DNA from: Methylocystis sp.
GTDB lineage: Bacteria; Pseudomonadota; Alphaproteobacteria; Rhizobiales; Beijerinckiaceae
Reading direction: 5' to 3'
Assembly (NCBI GenBank): GCA_002929055.1
Contig: PERY01000016.1
Span: 1 to 64,000 of the forward strand
DNA: 64,000 nt
Shown here: positions 19,120 through 29,780 of the stretch, piece by piece
Position numbering within the stretch: the stretch's first letter is position 1
How the letters are laid out: each line of letters starts with the position of its first letter
Program-made: the position numbers and the translations under genes
Notes under the pieces: generated by a model
The model's input: only the letters and a program-made list of their open reading frames with translations
Database searches by the model: none
Told to the model about the DNA's origin: nothing

Positions 19120-19920
19120 ATGAATCGTCGCGACGCCCTTTCCCTTGCTGCGCCCGCGCTTCTTGCGACGGCGACGCGCGCGACCGAGGCGCACGGCGAA
19201 CCCTTCAAACACCCGCCGATGGAGGGTCCGCCCTTGCAGATCGCGATGCTGCTCTATCCGTCGTTCTTCACGCTCGACGTCATCAATCCGCAGACCTTTT
19301 TCAAGGGACTCGGCAATGTGAACGTCTTCCATGTCGCCAAGACGCGCGAGCCCGTTGCGGGCGATCTCGGCATACCTTTCGTCGCTCAGCACGACTTCGA
19401 TTCCTGCCCCAGGGATCCCGACATTCTCTTCGTGCCCGGCGGGCTGAAAGGCACGATACCGGCCATGGGCGACCGCGCGACCATCGACTTCCTCGCCGAC
19501 CGCGGATCGCGGGCGAAATATGTCACGAGCGTCTGCACGGGCTCGCTGCTGCTCGGCGCCGCGGGGCTGCTGAAGGGCTACAAGGCCACGAGCTACTGGA
19601 TGGTGCGCGATCTGCTGCCGCTCTTTGGCGCGGAACTCGTCAAGCAGCGCGTCGTCATCGACCGCAACCGCATCACTGGCGGCGGCGCGACGGCGGGGCT
19701 CGATTTCGGCCTCACCCTCGCCAGCGTCATCCGCGGGGCGGATTACGCAAAGATGCTGCAACTCGCCATCGAATACGACCCCCATCCGGCCTTCGACGCC
19801 GGCGCGCCCGAGACGGCGCCGGGGCGGATCGTCGATCATTTGTGGGAGATGCGGGACGGGGAAATCAAGGCTGTGCGGGAAGCGGCGACTGCGGCGGCGA
19901 AGAATTTGGGAAAGGGGTAG
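19120..19920 (+). CDS. DJ-1/PfpI family (isonitrile hydratase-like) protein with Tat-like leader
   Basis: MNRRDALSLAAPALLA leader; VTSVCTGSLLLGAAGLLKGYKATSYW; RVVIDRNRITGGGATAGLDFGL. Confidence 0.85.
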   Translation: MNRRDALSLAAPALLATATRATEAHGEPFKHPPMEGPPLQIAMLLYPSFFTLDVINPQTFFKGLGNVNVFHVAKTREPVAGDLGIPFVAQHDFDSCPRDPDILFVPGGLKGTIPAMGDRATIDFLADRGSRAKYVTSVCTGSLLLGAAGLLKGYKATSYWMVRDLLPLFGAELVKQRVVIDRNRITGGGATAGLDFGLTLASVIRGADYAKMLQLAIEYDPHPAFDAGAPETAPGRIVDHLWEMRDGEIKAVREAATAAAKNLGKG

Positions 19921-19924
19921 GGCG

Positions 19925-20179
19925 ATGGCAGAGGTTTCGAACCGACTTCTCTTTGCGCCCGGCATCGCGAGCTTCGCCCTTCTGCTTGGTTCCGCCCCCT
20001 GCGAGGCTGCAATGAGCTGCGACGCCGCGGAGGCGAGGCTGCGCGCGGAAAATTACCAGATCATCTCGAAGGACTGCGGCGGCAGGATCCACACATTCTC
20101 GACGATGAAGGGCGAGGCCGTGCTGGTGAAGGTCGACGCAAGGTCGGGGAGGATGAAGAAGGTGCTGGGTGGGGACTGA
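19925..20179 (+). CDS. Small secreted PepSY-like protein
   Basis: ATG at 19925 in frame; signal peptide then AEARLRAENYQIISKDCGGRIHTFSTMKGEAVLVKVDARSGRMKKV. Confidence 0.55.
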   Translation: MAEVSNRLLFAPGIASFALLLGSAPCEAAMSCDAAEARLRAENYQIISKDCGGRIHTFSTMKGEAVLVKVDARSGRMKKVLGGD

Positions 20180-20404
20180 TCCGACGGACCTCGCACCCGG
20201 GGGCGCAGCCGCGTATCGGGCGACGCCCCAGGGTCCGGGGAGACCAATTTCCCCGCGCCAATCCGCCACTCTTCCCGTCCCGCCCGCGGCGTGATAGAGC
20301 GAACCTCTCAACAATGCGCGACATGGAAGGCCGGCTTTGCCGCCAAACCGGGCAAGCCGCTTTTTTCGCTTATCTTTCGCGCGCTTAAGGCTAGAGGAAA
20401 TTCC

Positions 20405-21679
20405 ATGAGCCAGTCCGGTTTCTTCACCACCTCCCTTGCGCAGTCCGATCCGGAACTCGCCAAGGCGATCGAACTCGAACTCGGCCGCCAGAGGCACGAG
20501 ATCGAACTGATCGCGTCGGAGAATATAGTCTCGAAGGCGGTGATGGAGGCTCAGGGCTCGGTTCTGACCAACAAATACGCCGAGGGCTATCCGGGCAAGC
20601 GCTATTACGGCGGCTGCCAGTTCGTCGACATCGCCGAGAACCTGGCCATTGAACGCGCCAAGAAGCTCTTCGGCTGCGGCTTCGCCAATGTGCAGCCGAA
20701 CTCCGGTTCGCAGGCCAATCAGGGCGTGTTCCTCGCGCTCGCGCAGCCGGGCGATGCCTTCATGGGCCTCGACCTCGCGGCGGGCGGCCATCTGACCCAC
20801 GGTTCGCCGGTGAACCTCTCCGGCAAGTGGTTCAAGCCGGTCCCCTACACCGTCCGCAAGGACGACAATCGCATCGACATGGAGCAGGTCGCCGCGCTCG
20901 CCCGCGAGCACAAGCCAAAGATCATCATCGCCGGCGGCTCGGGCTATTCGCGCATCTGGGACTTCGAGGCGTTCCGCAAGATCGCCGATGAAGTCGGCGC
21001 CTATTTCATGGTCGACATGGCCCATATCGCCGGCCTCGTCGCCGCCGGCCTGCACCCCTCGCCGTTCCCGCACGCCCATATCGTCACCACCACGACGCAC
21101 AAGACGCTGCGCGGCCCGCGCGGCGGCATGGTGCTGACCAATGACGAGGACATCGCCAAGAAGATCAATTCGGCGATCTTCCCCGGCCTGCAGGGCGGCC
21201 CGCTGATGCATGTCATCGCCGCCAAGGCCGTCGCCTTCGGCGAGGCGCTGACGCCCGAGTTCAAGGCCTATCAGCAGCGCGTGAAGGACAATGCGAAGAC
21301 GCTCGCCCAGACCCTCGTCGACGCCGGCCTCGCCATCGTCTCCGGCGGCACCGAGAACCATCTCATGCTGGTCGATCTGCGTTCCAAGAAGATCACCGGC
21401 AAGGCGGCGGAAGCCGCGCTGGGCCGCGCCCACATCACCTGCAACAAGAACGGCATTCCGTTTGACCCGGAAAAGCCCTTCGTCACCTCCGGCATCCGTC
21501 TCGGCACGCCGGCGGCGACCTCGCGCGGCTTCGGCACGGGCGAGTTCGCCGAGGTCGGCAAGCTGATCGTCGAGGTGCTGGACGGCCTGTCGTCGAAGGG
21601 CGAAGAGGGCAATGCCGGCACGGAAGCGGCGGTGAAGGAAAAGGTTCACGTGCTGACCGCGAAGTTCCCGATCTACTGA
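20405..21679 (+). CDS. glyA: Serine hydroxymethyltransferase
   Basis: [56 protein letters not shown]. Confidence 0.98.
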   Translation: MSQSGFFTTSLAQSDPELAKAIELELGRQRHEIELIASENIVSKAVMEAQGSVLTNKYAEGYPGKRYYGGCQFVDIAENLAIERAKKLFGCGFANVQPNSGSQANQGVFLALAQPGDAFMGLDLAAGGHLTHGSPVNLSGKWFKPVPYTVRKDDNRIDMEQVAALAREHKPKIIIAGGSGYSRIWDFEAFRKIADEVGAYFMVDMAHIAGLVAAGLHPSPFPHAHIVTTTTHKTLRGPRGGMVLTNDEDIAKKINSAIFPGLQGGPLMHVIAAKAVAFGEALTPEFKAYQQRVKDNAKTLAQTLVDAGLAIVSGGTENHLMLVDLRSKKITGKAAEAALGRAHITCNKNGIPFDPEKPFVTSGIRLGTPAATSRGFGTGEFAEVGKLIVEVLDGLSSKGEEGNAGTEAAVKEKVHVLTAKFPIY

Positions 21680-21693
21680 GGCGTTGAATGATT

Positions 21694-21717
21694 CCTCTCC
21701 CCGCCAGCGGGGAGAGG
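21694..21717. repeat. GC-rich hairpin CCTCTCCCCGC-CA-GCGGGGAGAGG
   Basis: Perfect 11-bp inverted repeat downstream of glyA. Confidence 0.65.
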
Positions 21718-21871
21718 CTTGGATTTGGGGGCGTGGGGTTTGGCTGCTTTCGCGCCAGCGCCGCGCCCTTTTTCATTTGACCCGGACGGTCAATCGCGCC
21801 TAATGCCCCTCGCTCCCGCCCTCGCCCCGCAAGGCGGGAAGATGAGGCTCGCGCTCCCGGAAGCACTGATC

Positions 21872-22351
21872 ATGCGCTGTCCCTATTGCGGCTCCTTCGA
21901 TACCCAAGTGAAGGACTCGCGTCCCGCGGAGGATTCCGCCTGCATCCGGCGCCGGCGCGTCTGCCCGACATGCGGCGGCCGCTTCACGACCTTCGAGCGC
22001 GTGCAACTGCGCGAGATCATCGTCGTCAAGAAGACCGGCAAGCGCGCGCCCTTCGACCGCGACAAGCTCACGCGCTCGGTGGAGATCGCGCTGCGCAAGC
22101 GCCCCGTCGAGCCCGACCGCGTCGAGCGCATGATCTCCGGCATCGTGCGCCAGCTCGAGAGCCTGGGCGAGGCCGAGGTCGAGAGCCAGCGGATCGGCGA
22201 ATTGGTGATCGAAGGCTTGCGCTCTCTGGACGCGGTGGCCTATGTGCGTTTCGCCTCGGTCTACCGTGACTTCCGCGAGGCGCGCGACTTCAACGCCATC
22301 ATCGACGAACTGGAGAGCGGCGGCGAATTCACCGAAGACGCCGACGACTGA
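21872..22351 (+). CDS. nrdR: Transcriptional repressor NrdR
   Basis: [43 protein letters not shown]. Confidence 0.97.
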   Translation: MRCPYCGSFDTQVKDSRPAEDSACIRRRRVCPTCGGRFTTFERVQLREIIVVKKTGKRAPFDRDKLTRSVEIALRKRPVEPDRVERMISGIVRQLESLGEAEVESQRIGELVIEGLRSLDAVAYVRFASVYRDFREARDFNAIIDELESGGEFTEDADD

Positions 22352-23482
22352 ATGAGTCTTCACGAAAGCTCCTCTCTCGCAGCGACGGACGACGCCTTCA
22401 TGGCGGCGGCGCTTGCTCTCGGCCGCCGCAATATGGGCCGAACGGCGCCGAATCCGGCCGTGGGCGCGCTCGTCGTCAAGGACGGCGTCATCGTCGCGCG
22501 CGGCTATACGGCCGAGGGCGGGCGTCCTCACGCGGAAGCCATCGCGCTCGCCGCGGCGGGGGAAGCCGCGCGCGGGGCGACGCTCTATGTGACGCTCGAG
22601 CCCTGTTCGCACCACGGCGCGACGCCGCCCTGCGTCGACGCCATCATCGCATCGGGCGTGGCGCGCGTCGTCACCGCCATGCAGGATCCGGATCCGCGCG
22701 TCGCGGGCGAGGGCCATGCGCGCCTTCGCGAAGCGGGCGTCGAGGTCGTCGTCGGGCCGGAGGCGGCGGCGGCGCGTTGCGACCATCTCGGCCATATCTT
22801 GCGCGTCACCAAGCATCGCCCGATGGTGACGCTGAAACTCGCGCAGACTGCGGACGGCTACGCCGCCGGCGCCGCGCATGATCCGCGCCTGCATATCACC
22901 GGCCCGATCGCCGACGCATTCACCCATGTGCAGCGCGCGCTCCACGATGCGATCATGATCGGCTCCGGCACCGCGCGCGACGACGATCCGCTGATGACCG
23001 TGCGCCTGCCGGGGCTCGACGGCGTGAAGCGGCTCCGCGTCGTGATCGACCGCAGGCTGACGCTTTCGCACCGCTCGCGCCTTGTCTCCACCGCGCGCGA
23101 GGCGCCGCTGCTCGTCATCACGGGCAAAGACGTCGCGGAAGACGCCGTGCGCAGCTTCTCGGCCGCCACGGGCGCGCAGGTCGCGCAAGTCGATGCGCAG
23201 GACGGAAGGCTCGACCTTCTCGCCGCGCTGCGCCTGCTCGCGGACCGCGGGATCACCCGCGTCTTCAGCGAAGGCGGGCCGCGCGTCGCCGAGAGCCTGC
23301 TTGCCGCAAGCCTCGCGGACGAGGTCATCATTCACACGGGCGTGAAGCCGCTGGGCGCCGCCGGCCGTCCCGCGCTCTTGCCCGCCGCGCGCGCCGCATT
23401 GGGCAATGGCGGGCGCTATCGCATGATCGAAAGCCGCATGCTCGGCGCGGACAGGATGACGCGCTACGCGAGGATGGATTGA
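22352..23482 (+). CDS. ribD: Bifunctional diaminohydroxyphosphoribosylaminopyrimidine deaminase / 5-amino-6-(5-phosphoribosylamino)uracil reductase
   Basis: TAPNPAVGALVV, GRPHAEAIAL, VTLEPCSHHGATPPC; next to ribE and ribH. Confidence 0.96.
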   Translation: MSLHESSSLAATDDAFMAAALALGRRNMGRTAPNPAVGALVVKDGVIVARGYTAEGGRPHAEAIALAAAGEAARGATLYVTLEPCSHHGATPPCVDAIIASGVARVVTAMQDPDPRVAGEGHARLREAGVEVVVGPEAAAARCDHLGHILRVTKHRPMVTLKLAQTADGYAAGAAHDPRLHITGPIADAFTHVQRALHDAIMIGSGTARDDDPLMTVRLPGLDGVKRLRVVIDRRLTLSHRSRLVSTAREAPLLVITGKDVAEDAVRSFSAATGAQVAQVDAQDGRLDLLAALRLLADRGITRVFSEGGPRVAESLLAASLADEVIIHTGVKPLGAAGRPALLPAARAALGNGGRYRMIESRMLGADRMTRYARMD

Positions 23483-24120
23483 TGTTCACCGGCATTGTCA
23501 CCGACATTGGCGAGGTGCTTTCCGTCGAGCGGCGCGGCGAGTTGAAGCGGTTGCGCATCGCCTGCGGCTATGACGCCGAGGGAATTGCGCTCGGCGCCTC
23601 TATCGCCAATTCGGGCGTTTGTCTCACCGTGGTCGCCGTTGCGCGGGAAAGCGGGCGCACGGTGTTCGACGTCGACGCCGCCGCAGAGACGCTGGCGAAA
23701 ACGACGGTTGGAACATGGACGCAAGGCGCGCGCGTCAATCTCGAACGCGCGCTGAAGATCGGCGACGAACTCGGGGGCCATATCGTCACCGGCCATGTCG
23801 ATGGCGTGGCGCGCATCGTCTCGCGCGAGGACTTTCGCGAAAGGGCGCCCGACGGGCGCCCGTCAGAAGAAACAAGCATGGCGCGTTTCTGGATCGAGGC
23901 GTCGCACGCGCTTTCGCGTTTCATCGCGCAGAAGGGCTCGGTCGCGCTCGACGGCGCGTCGCTGACGGTGAACGAGGTTGAGGGCGACCGCTTCTCGATC
24001 CTGCTCATTCCGCATACGCTGGCGGTGACGACTTTCGGCGCGCGCGGGGCAGGGGATGCGCTTAACATCGAAGTCGATATGATGGCGCGTTATGCGGCGC
24101 GGCTGAGCGAGGTGCGCTGA
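23482..24120 (+). CDS. ribE: Riboflavin synthase alpha chain
   Basis: MFTGIVTDIGEV; GASIANSGVCLTVV; GDELGGHIVTGHVDGVA; KGSVALDGASLTVNEV. Confidence 0.96.
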   Translation: MFTGIVTDIGEVLSVERRGELKRLRIACGYDAEGIALGASIANSGVCLTVVAVARESGRTVFDVDAAAETLAKTTVGTWTQGARVNLERALKIGDELGGHIVTGHVDGVARIVSREDFRERAPDGRPSEETSMARFWIEASHALSRFIAQKGSVALDGASLTVNEVEGDRFSILLIPHTLAVTTFGARGAGDALNIEVDMMARYAARLSEVR

Positions 24121-24198
24121 GCTTGGCCGTGGTGGCTGACAAGCCGCCGCTCATGTGACATAAGACGCACGAAATCAGAGATATCCGCAGCAGCGCCG

Positions 24199-24312
24199 CC
24201 CCCACCCCAACCCTCCCCCGCTTCGCGGGAGAGTGAGTCAGAGCACGGCCCTCATCGCCGGCGCCGATCGCGAGCGTCCCCTCCCGCGTGCGGGGGAGGG
24301 TCAGGGAGGGGG
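24199..24312 (-). repeat. ~115-bp composite two-hairpin repeat, copy A
   Basis: Reverse complement CCCCCTCCCTGACCCTCCCCCGCACGCGGGAGGGGACGCTCGCGATCGGC... aligns end to end with copy B at 25264-25380. Confidence 0.8.
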
Positions 24313-24332
24313 CCTTTCGGAGTTCGAAACGC

Positions 24333-24815
24333 ATGGCAGGTTTTTCACCCGATGACGCTGACGCCACGCCGGTTCCCGGCGCGCGGATTCTCGTCGTCGC
24401 GGCCAGGTTCAACGCCGACATCGTCGGCCAGCTACGCGAAGGCGCGCTGGCGGCGATCGAGCGGCTGGGCGCAAGCGCCACCGTGATCGAAGTTCCCGGC
24501 GCCCTTGAGATCGCCACCGCGGCGGCGATTGCGCTGGACGCGGCCGAAAAAGCGGCGCAACCCTATGAAGGACTCGTCGCGCTCGGCTGCGTCATTCGCG
24601 GCGAGACCTATCATTTCGAGATCGTCGCCAACGAAAGCTCGCGCGCGCTGACCGATCTGTCGGTCTCGCGGCGCCTCCCCTTTGGCAATGGAATCCTCAC
24701 TGTGGAAAATGACGAACAGGCGATCGTGCGCGCCGATCCCAAACAGGGCGACAAGGGCGCCGACGCCGCGTTCGCCGCGCTCGCGCTCATCCGTCTGAAG
24801 CGGAGCCTCTCATGA
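24333..24815 (+). CDS. ribH: 6,7-dimethyl-8-ribityllumazine synthase
   Basis: ILVVAARFNADIVGQLREGA; VPGALEIATAA; GCVIRGETYHFEIVANESSRALTDLSV; FGNGILTVENDEQA. Confidence 0.96.
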   Translation: MAGFSPDDADATPVPGARILVVAARFNADIVGQLREGALAAIERLGASATVIEVPGALEIATAAAIALDAAEKAAQPYEGLVALGCVIRGETYHFEIVANESSRALTDLSVSRRLPFGNGILTVENDEQAIVRADPKQGDKGADAAFAALALIRLKRSLS

Positions 24816-25264
24816 GCCTCGACCAGCGCTCCGCCGCGCGACTCGCCATCGTGCAGGCGCTCTATCAGATGGAGGTCGCCGGCAAGGGGCTCAACGAGAT
24901 ATTCGCCGAATTCGAATCGCACTGGATCGGGCGCGAGATCGAGGGCGTGCAATACAAGCCCGCCGAGCTCGGCTTCTTCCGCGACGTGCTGCAGGGCGTG
25001 CTCACCGATCAGGTCGCCATCGACCGGCAGATCGACCGCGTGCTTTCCGGCGGCTGGCCGCTCGCGCGCGTCGAGGCCGTGATGCGCGCCGCCCTGCGCG
25101 CCGGAACCTATGAGCTGCGCTCGCGCAAGGACGTGCCCCCGCGCGTCGTCATCAAGGAATATGTCGACGTCGCCGGCGCCTTTTTCGGGCCGACCGAGTC
25201 CGGTATGGTGAACGCCGTCCTGGACAAGGTCGCGCGCGAGGAGCGGGCTGCGGAGTTGGGTTGA
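24812..25264 (+). CDS. nusB: Transcription antitermination factor NusB
   Basis: RSAARLAIVQALYQMEV; VVIKEYVDVAGAFFGPTESGMVNAVLDKVARE; ATGA overlap with ribH. Confidence 0.95.
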   Translation: MSLDQRSAARLAIVQALYQMEVAGKGLNEIFAEFESHWIGREIEGVQYKPAELGFFRDVLQGVLTDQVAIDRQIDRVLSGGWPLARVEAVMRAALRAGTYELRSRKDVPPRVVIKEYVDVAGAFFGPTESGMVNAVLDKVAREERAAELG

Positions 25265-25380
25265 CCCCTCCCTGTCCCTCCCCGCTGACGCGGGAGAGGG
25301 GACGCTCGCGATCCGCGTCGTCGATGGAGGTCGCGCTCTGGCTCCGTCTCCCGCTTGCGTGGGAGTGTGGGGGAGGGGGT
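25264..25380 (+). repeat. ~115-bp composite two-hairpin repeat, copy B
   Basis: ACCCCTCCCTGTCCCTCCCCGCTGACGCGGGAGAGGGGACGCTCGCGATCCGCG...CCGTCTCCCGCTTGCGTGGGAGTGTGGGGGAGGGGG; inverted relative to copy A. Confidence 0.8.
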
Positions 25381-25382
25381 CA

Positions 25383-26330
25383 ATGCCCATCCGTTACACC
25401 GAAGACGAAATCATCGCCCGCGTCTTCGCGCCCATCGCCGGACCGGCGGCGCTGGGGCTGAAGGACGACGCGGCGCTGCTCGCGCCCACGGCCGAGTCGA
25501 CCGTCGCCACCGTCGACGTGCTGGTCGCAGGGGTGCATTTCTTCCCCGATGATCCGCCTGCGCTCATCGCCAAGAAGGCGCTGCGCGTCAATCTCTCGGA
25601 CCTCGCCGCCAAGGGCGCGGAGCCGGTCGGCTTCCTGCTGTCGCTCGCGCTTCCCGCCGACTGGACCAACGACTGGCTCGAAGCCTTCGCGGCAGGGCTG
25701 GCGGAGGACGCGCGCGCCTACGCCATCCCCCTCATCGGCGGCGACACCACGGCGACGCCGGGGCCGCTCACGATTTCCATCACTGCGCTCGGCCGCACGC
25801 CGGGCTTCGTGCCGCGCACCGGAGCGAAGCCCGGCGACGCCATCTATGTCTCCGGGACCATCGGGGACGCGGCGCTTGGCCTCGCGCTGCGCCGCGACCC
25901 GGCGCTGGCCGCGCGGCTGTCGCCGCAGGCGCGCGGCTATCTGCTGGACCGCTACCTGCTGCCGCGCCCGCGCCTCGACCTTGTTCCGCTTCTGCGCGCC
26001 CACGCCAGCGCCGCCATGGACGTCTCCGACGGGCTTGCAGGGGATCTCGCCAAGCTGTGCCGGGCGTCCCGCGTCAGCGCCGTGGTCGAGGCGCCGCTTG
26101 TTCCGCTTTCTCCGGCAGCCCTCGAGGCTTCCCTCGCGCCCGGCTTTTTCGAGGCGGCGATCAGCGGGGGCGACGACTACGAGATTCTCTTCACCGCCGA
26201 TGCGAATTGGACCCCGCCCCAAGACGTGTTTCGGATCGGCGCGATCATCGCCGGAACGGCGCCGCCGCAGTTCCGGGATGCAACAAAAAAGCCCATAAAT
26301 CTCGCTAAAATGTCCTTCAGTCATTTCTGA
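25383..26330 (+). CDS. thiL: Thiamine-monophosphate kinase
   Basis: [54 protein letters not shown]. Confidence 0.95.
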   Translation: MPIRYTEDEIIARVFAPIAGPAALGLKDDAALLAPTAESTVATVDVLVAGVHFFPDDPPALIAKKALRVNLSDLAAKGAEPVGFLLSLALPADWTNDWLEAFAAGLAEDARAYAIPLIGGDTTATPGPLTISITALGRTPGFVPRTGAKPGDAIYVSGTIGDAALGLALRRDPALAARLSPQARGYLLDRYLLPRPRLDLVPLLRAHASAAMDVSDGLAGDLAKLCRASRVSAVVEAPLVPLSPAALEASLAPGFFEAAISGGDDYEILFTADANWTPPQDVFRIGAIIAGTAPPQFRDATKKPINLAKMSFSHF

Positions 26331-26503
26331 GCGCAACCGGCGGGCGCCATTGCCCGAACGACGTCTTTCTGGCAAAAAGCGCCCGGAAATTCGCGGCCCC
26401 CGCTCCGATTCGTCGGCGCGGGAGCAATCCCTTTTTTCCGTTGCGCGAACCCCTCGCGACCTGTTTCGGCCGTCCCCCGGCCGAAGAACGAAAAGGCGAA
26501 CCC

Positions 26504-28696
<2,193 letters not shown>

Positions 28697-28719
28697 TCGG
28701 CGAGACAGCAAGCTTCGAA

Positions 28720-28744
28720 GGGCGGGGGAAACCCCGCCCTTTTT
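28720..28744 (+). terminator. Rho-independent terminator of hppA
   Basis: AGGGCGGGG-GAAA-CCCCGCCCT followed by TTTTTG. Confidence 0.85.
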
Positions 28745-28867
28745 GTTTGGACGGCGGTCCGGCGCCGCGGACTGGAACCTTGCGTCTGTCCGTGCGTTTA
28801 CGGATCGCGCTTCGCTCGAGTTTCAGGGCGCAGAATTTGATGGAAATCCCTTCTAAAGGACTTTGAT

Positions 28868-29320
28868 ATGACCAAGCTTCTTCGCGCGGCGTTCGCGCTT
28901 TTCCTGATCTCCGGCGCTTCCTTCGCCTTTGCCGAACCAGCCAAGAGCGGTTGCCAATCTGGCGGCGCAAAAGGCGTCGCGCAATTTGCAATTCAGGAAG
29001 CGGCGGGCGGATATGATCTGGTCTTGCCGCCGGACCTTCTTGCGAGGATGCCAGCCAAGGCGGAATATAAAATCACGATCCACGACACGACGAACAAGTC
29101 CGAGACCCTCACGGGGACAGGGTCGAAGGTGGGCGCCAATGTCCTGAACGTTCTGGCTGGAAATCGGTTCAGCCTGCCAACCGGGCGAAACAGCCTTCTG
29201 TCGTTGGACGTCGTAGCTTTGGGGATCAACACCGTAGCCGGGGGAAGTTGCTCGGGCTGTCCACGCGACGCCTCGCTGCAAGTCTACGGCGACGAGTCGA
29301 TCTGCTACTGCGTCCACTAG
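28868..29320 (+). CDS. Secreted hypothetical protein with Cys-rich C-terminus
   Basis: Signal peptide MTKLLRAAFALFLISGASFAFA; C-terminal GGSCSGCPRDASLQVYGDESICYCVH. Confidence 0.6.
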   Translation: MTKLLRAAFALFLISGASFAFAEPAKSGCQSGGAKGVAQFAIQEAAGGYDLVLPPDLLARMPAKAEYKITIHDTTNKSETLTGTGSKVGANVLNVLAGNRFSLPTGRNSLLSLDVVALGINTVAGGSCSGCPRDASLQVYGDESICYCVH

Positions 29321-29389
29321 AACACGCAGATGAATTGCCGTGGCGGCAGGTCGCCGCTCTTTCAACGCGTCGATTGAAGAGAAAAAAAG

Positions 29390-29421
29390 AGAAAGGGCGG
29401 AGGGGGCGCTCCGCCCTTTCT
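29390..29421 (-). terminator. Terminator of the fds operon (minus strand)
   Basis: Perfect 12-bp stem AGAAAGGGCGGA/TCCGCCCTTTCT with minus-strand T tract beyond it. Confidence 0.8.
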
Positions 29422-29483
29422 CGCAGCGCTCATGGAACCGCGCGTGGGGCGCGCGGCTCCTGCTCCCCAGCCCGAGCGCTGCT

Positions 29484-29780
29484 TTATGCCTTCGGCGGGC
29501 CGTAGTAGCCCGGCTTGGCGTGCGTCTCCTCGCGGAGGAGCTTCGCGCCTTCCATGACATGCGGTGCAAGTCCGGCGCCGCCGCCCTGTTCGATCAGCGC
29601 CAGCAATTCTTCGCGCATGCGCGGATCCCAATAGGTGCGCAGATGGTTGCGTATGCCCTCCGCACGCCGCTCCGGCGGGTATGGTGCAAAGAAATCGCCG
29701 ATCTGGTTGGCCATGAGGACGATGCGGTCCAGCGCCATGACGGGGATGGCCCCATCCGCCTGTTGCTGCGTCATGCTCAT
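29484..29780 (-). CDS. fdsD: Formate dehydrogenase delta subunit
   Basis: LDRIVLMANQIGDFFAPYPPERRAEGIRNHLRTYWDPRMREELLALI. Confidence 0.9.
   Translation of the reverse strand: MSMTQQQADGAIPVMALDRIVLMANQIGDFFAPYPPERRAEGIRNHLRTYWDPRMREELLALIEQGGGAGLAPHVMEGAKLLREETHAKPGYYGPPKA

Noticed and set aside
28850-28860. TTCTAAA half-site upstream of the secreted Cys-rich protein as a third Irr box
   Set aside because: The other half of the palindrome is absent.
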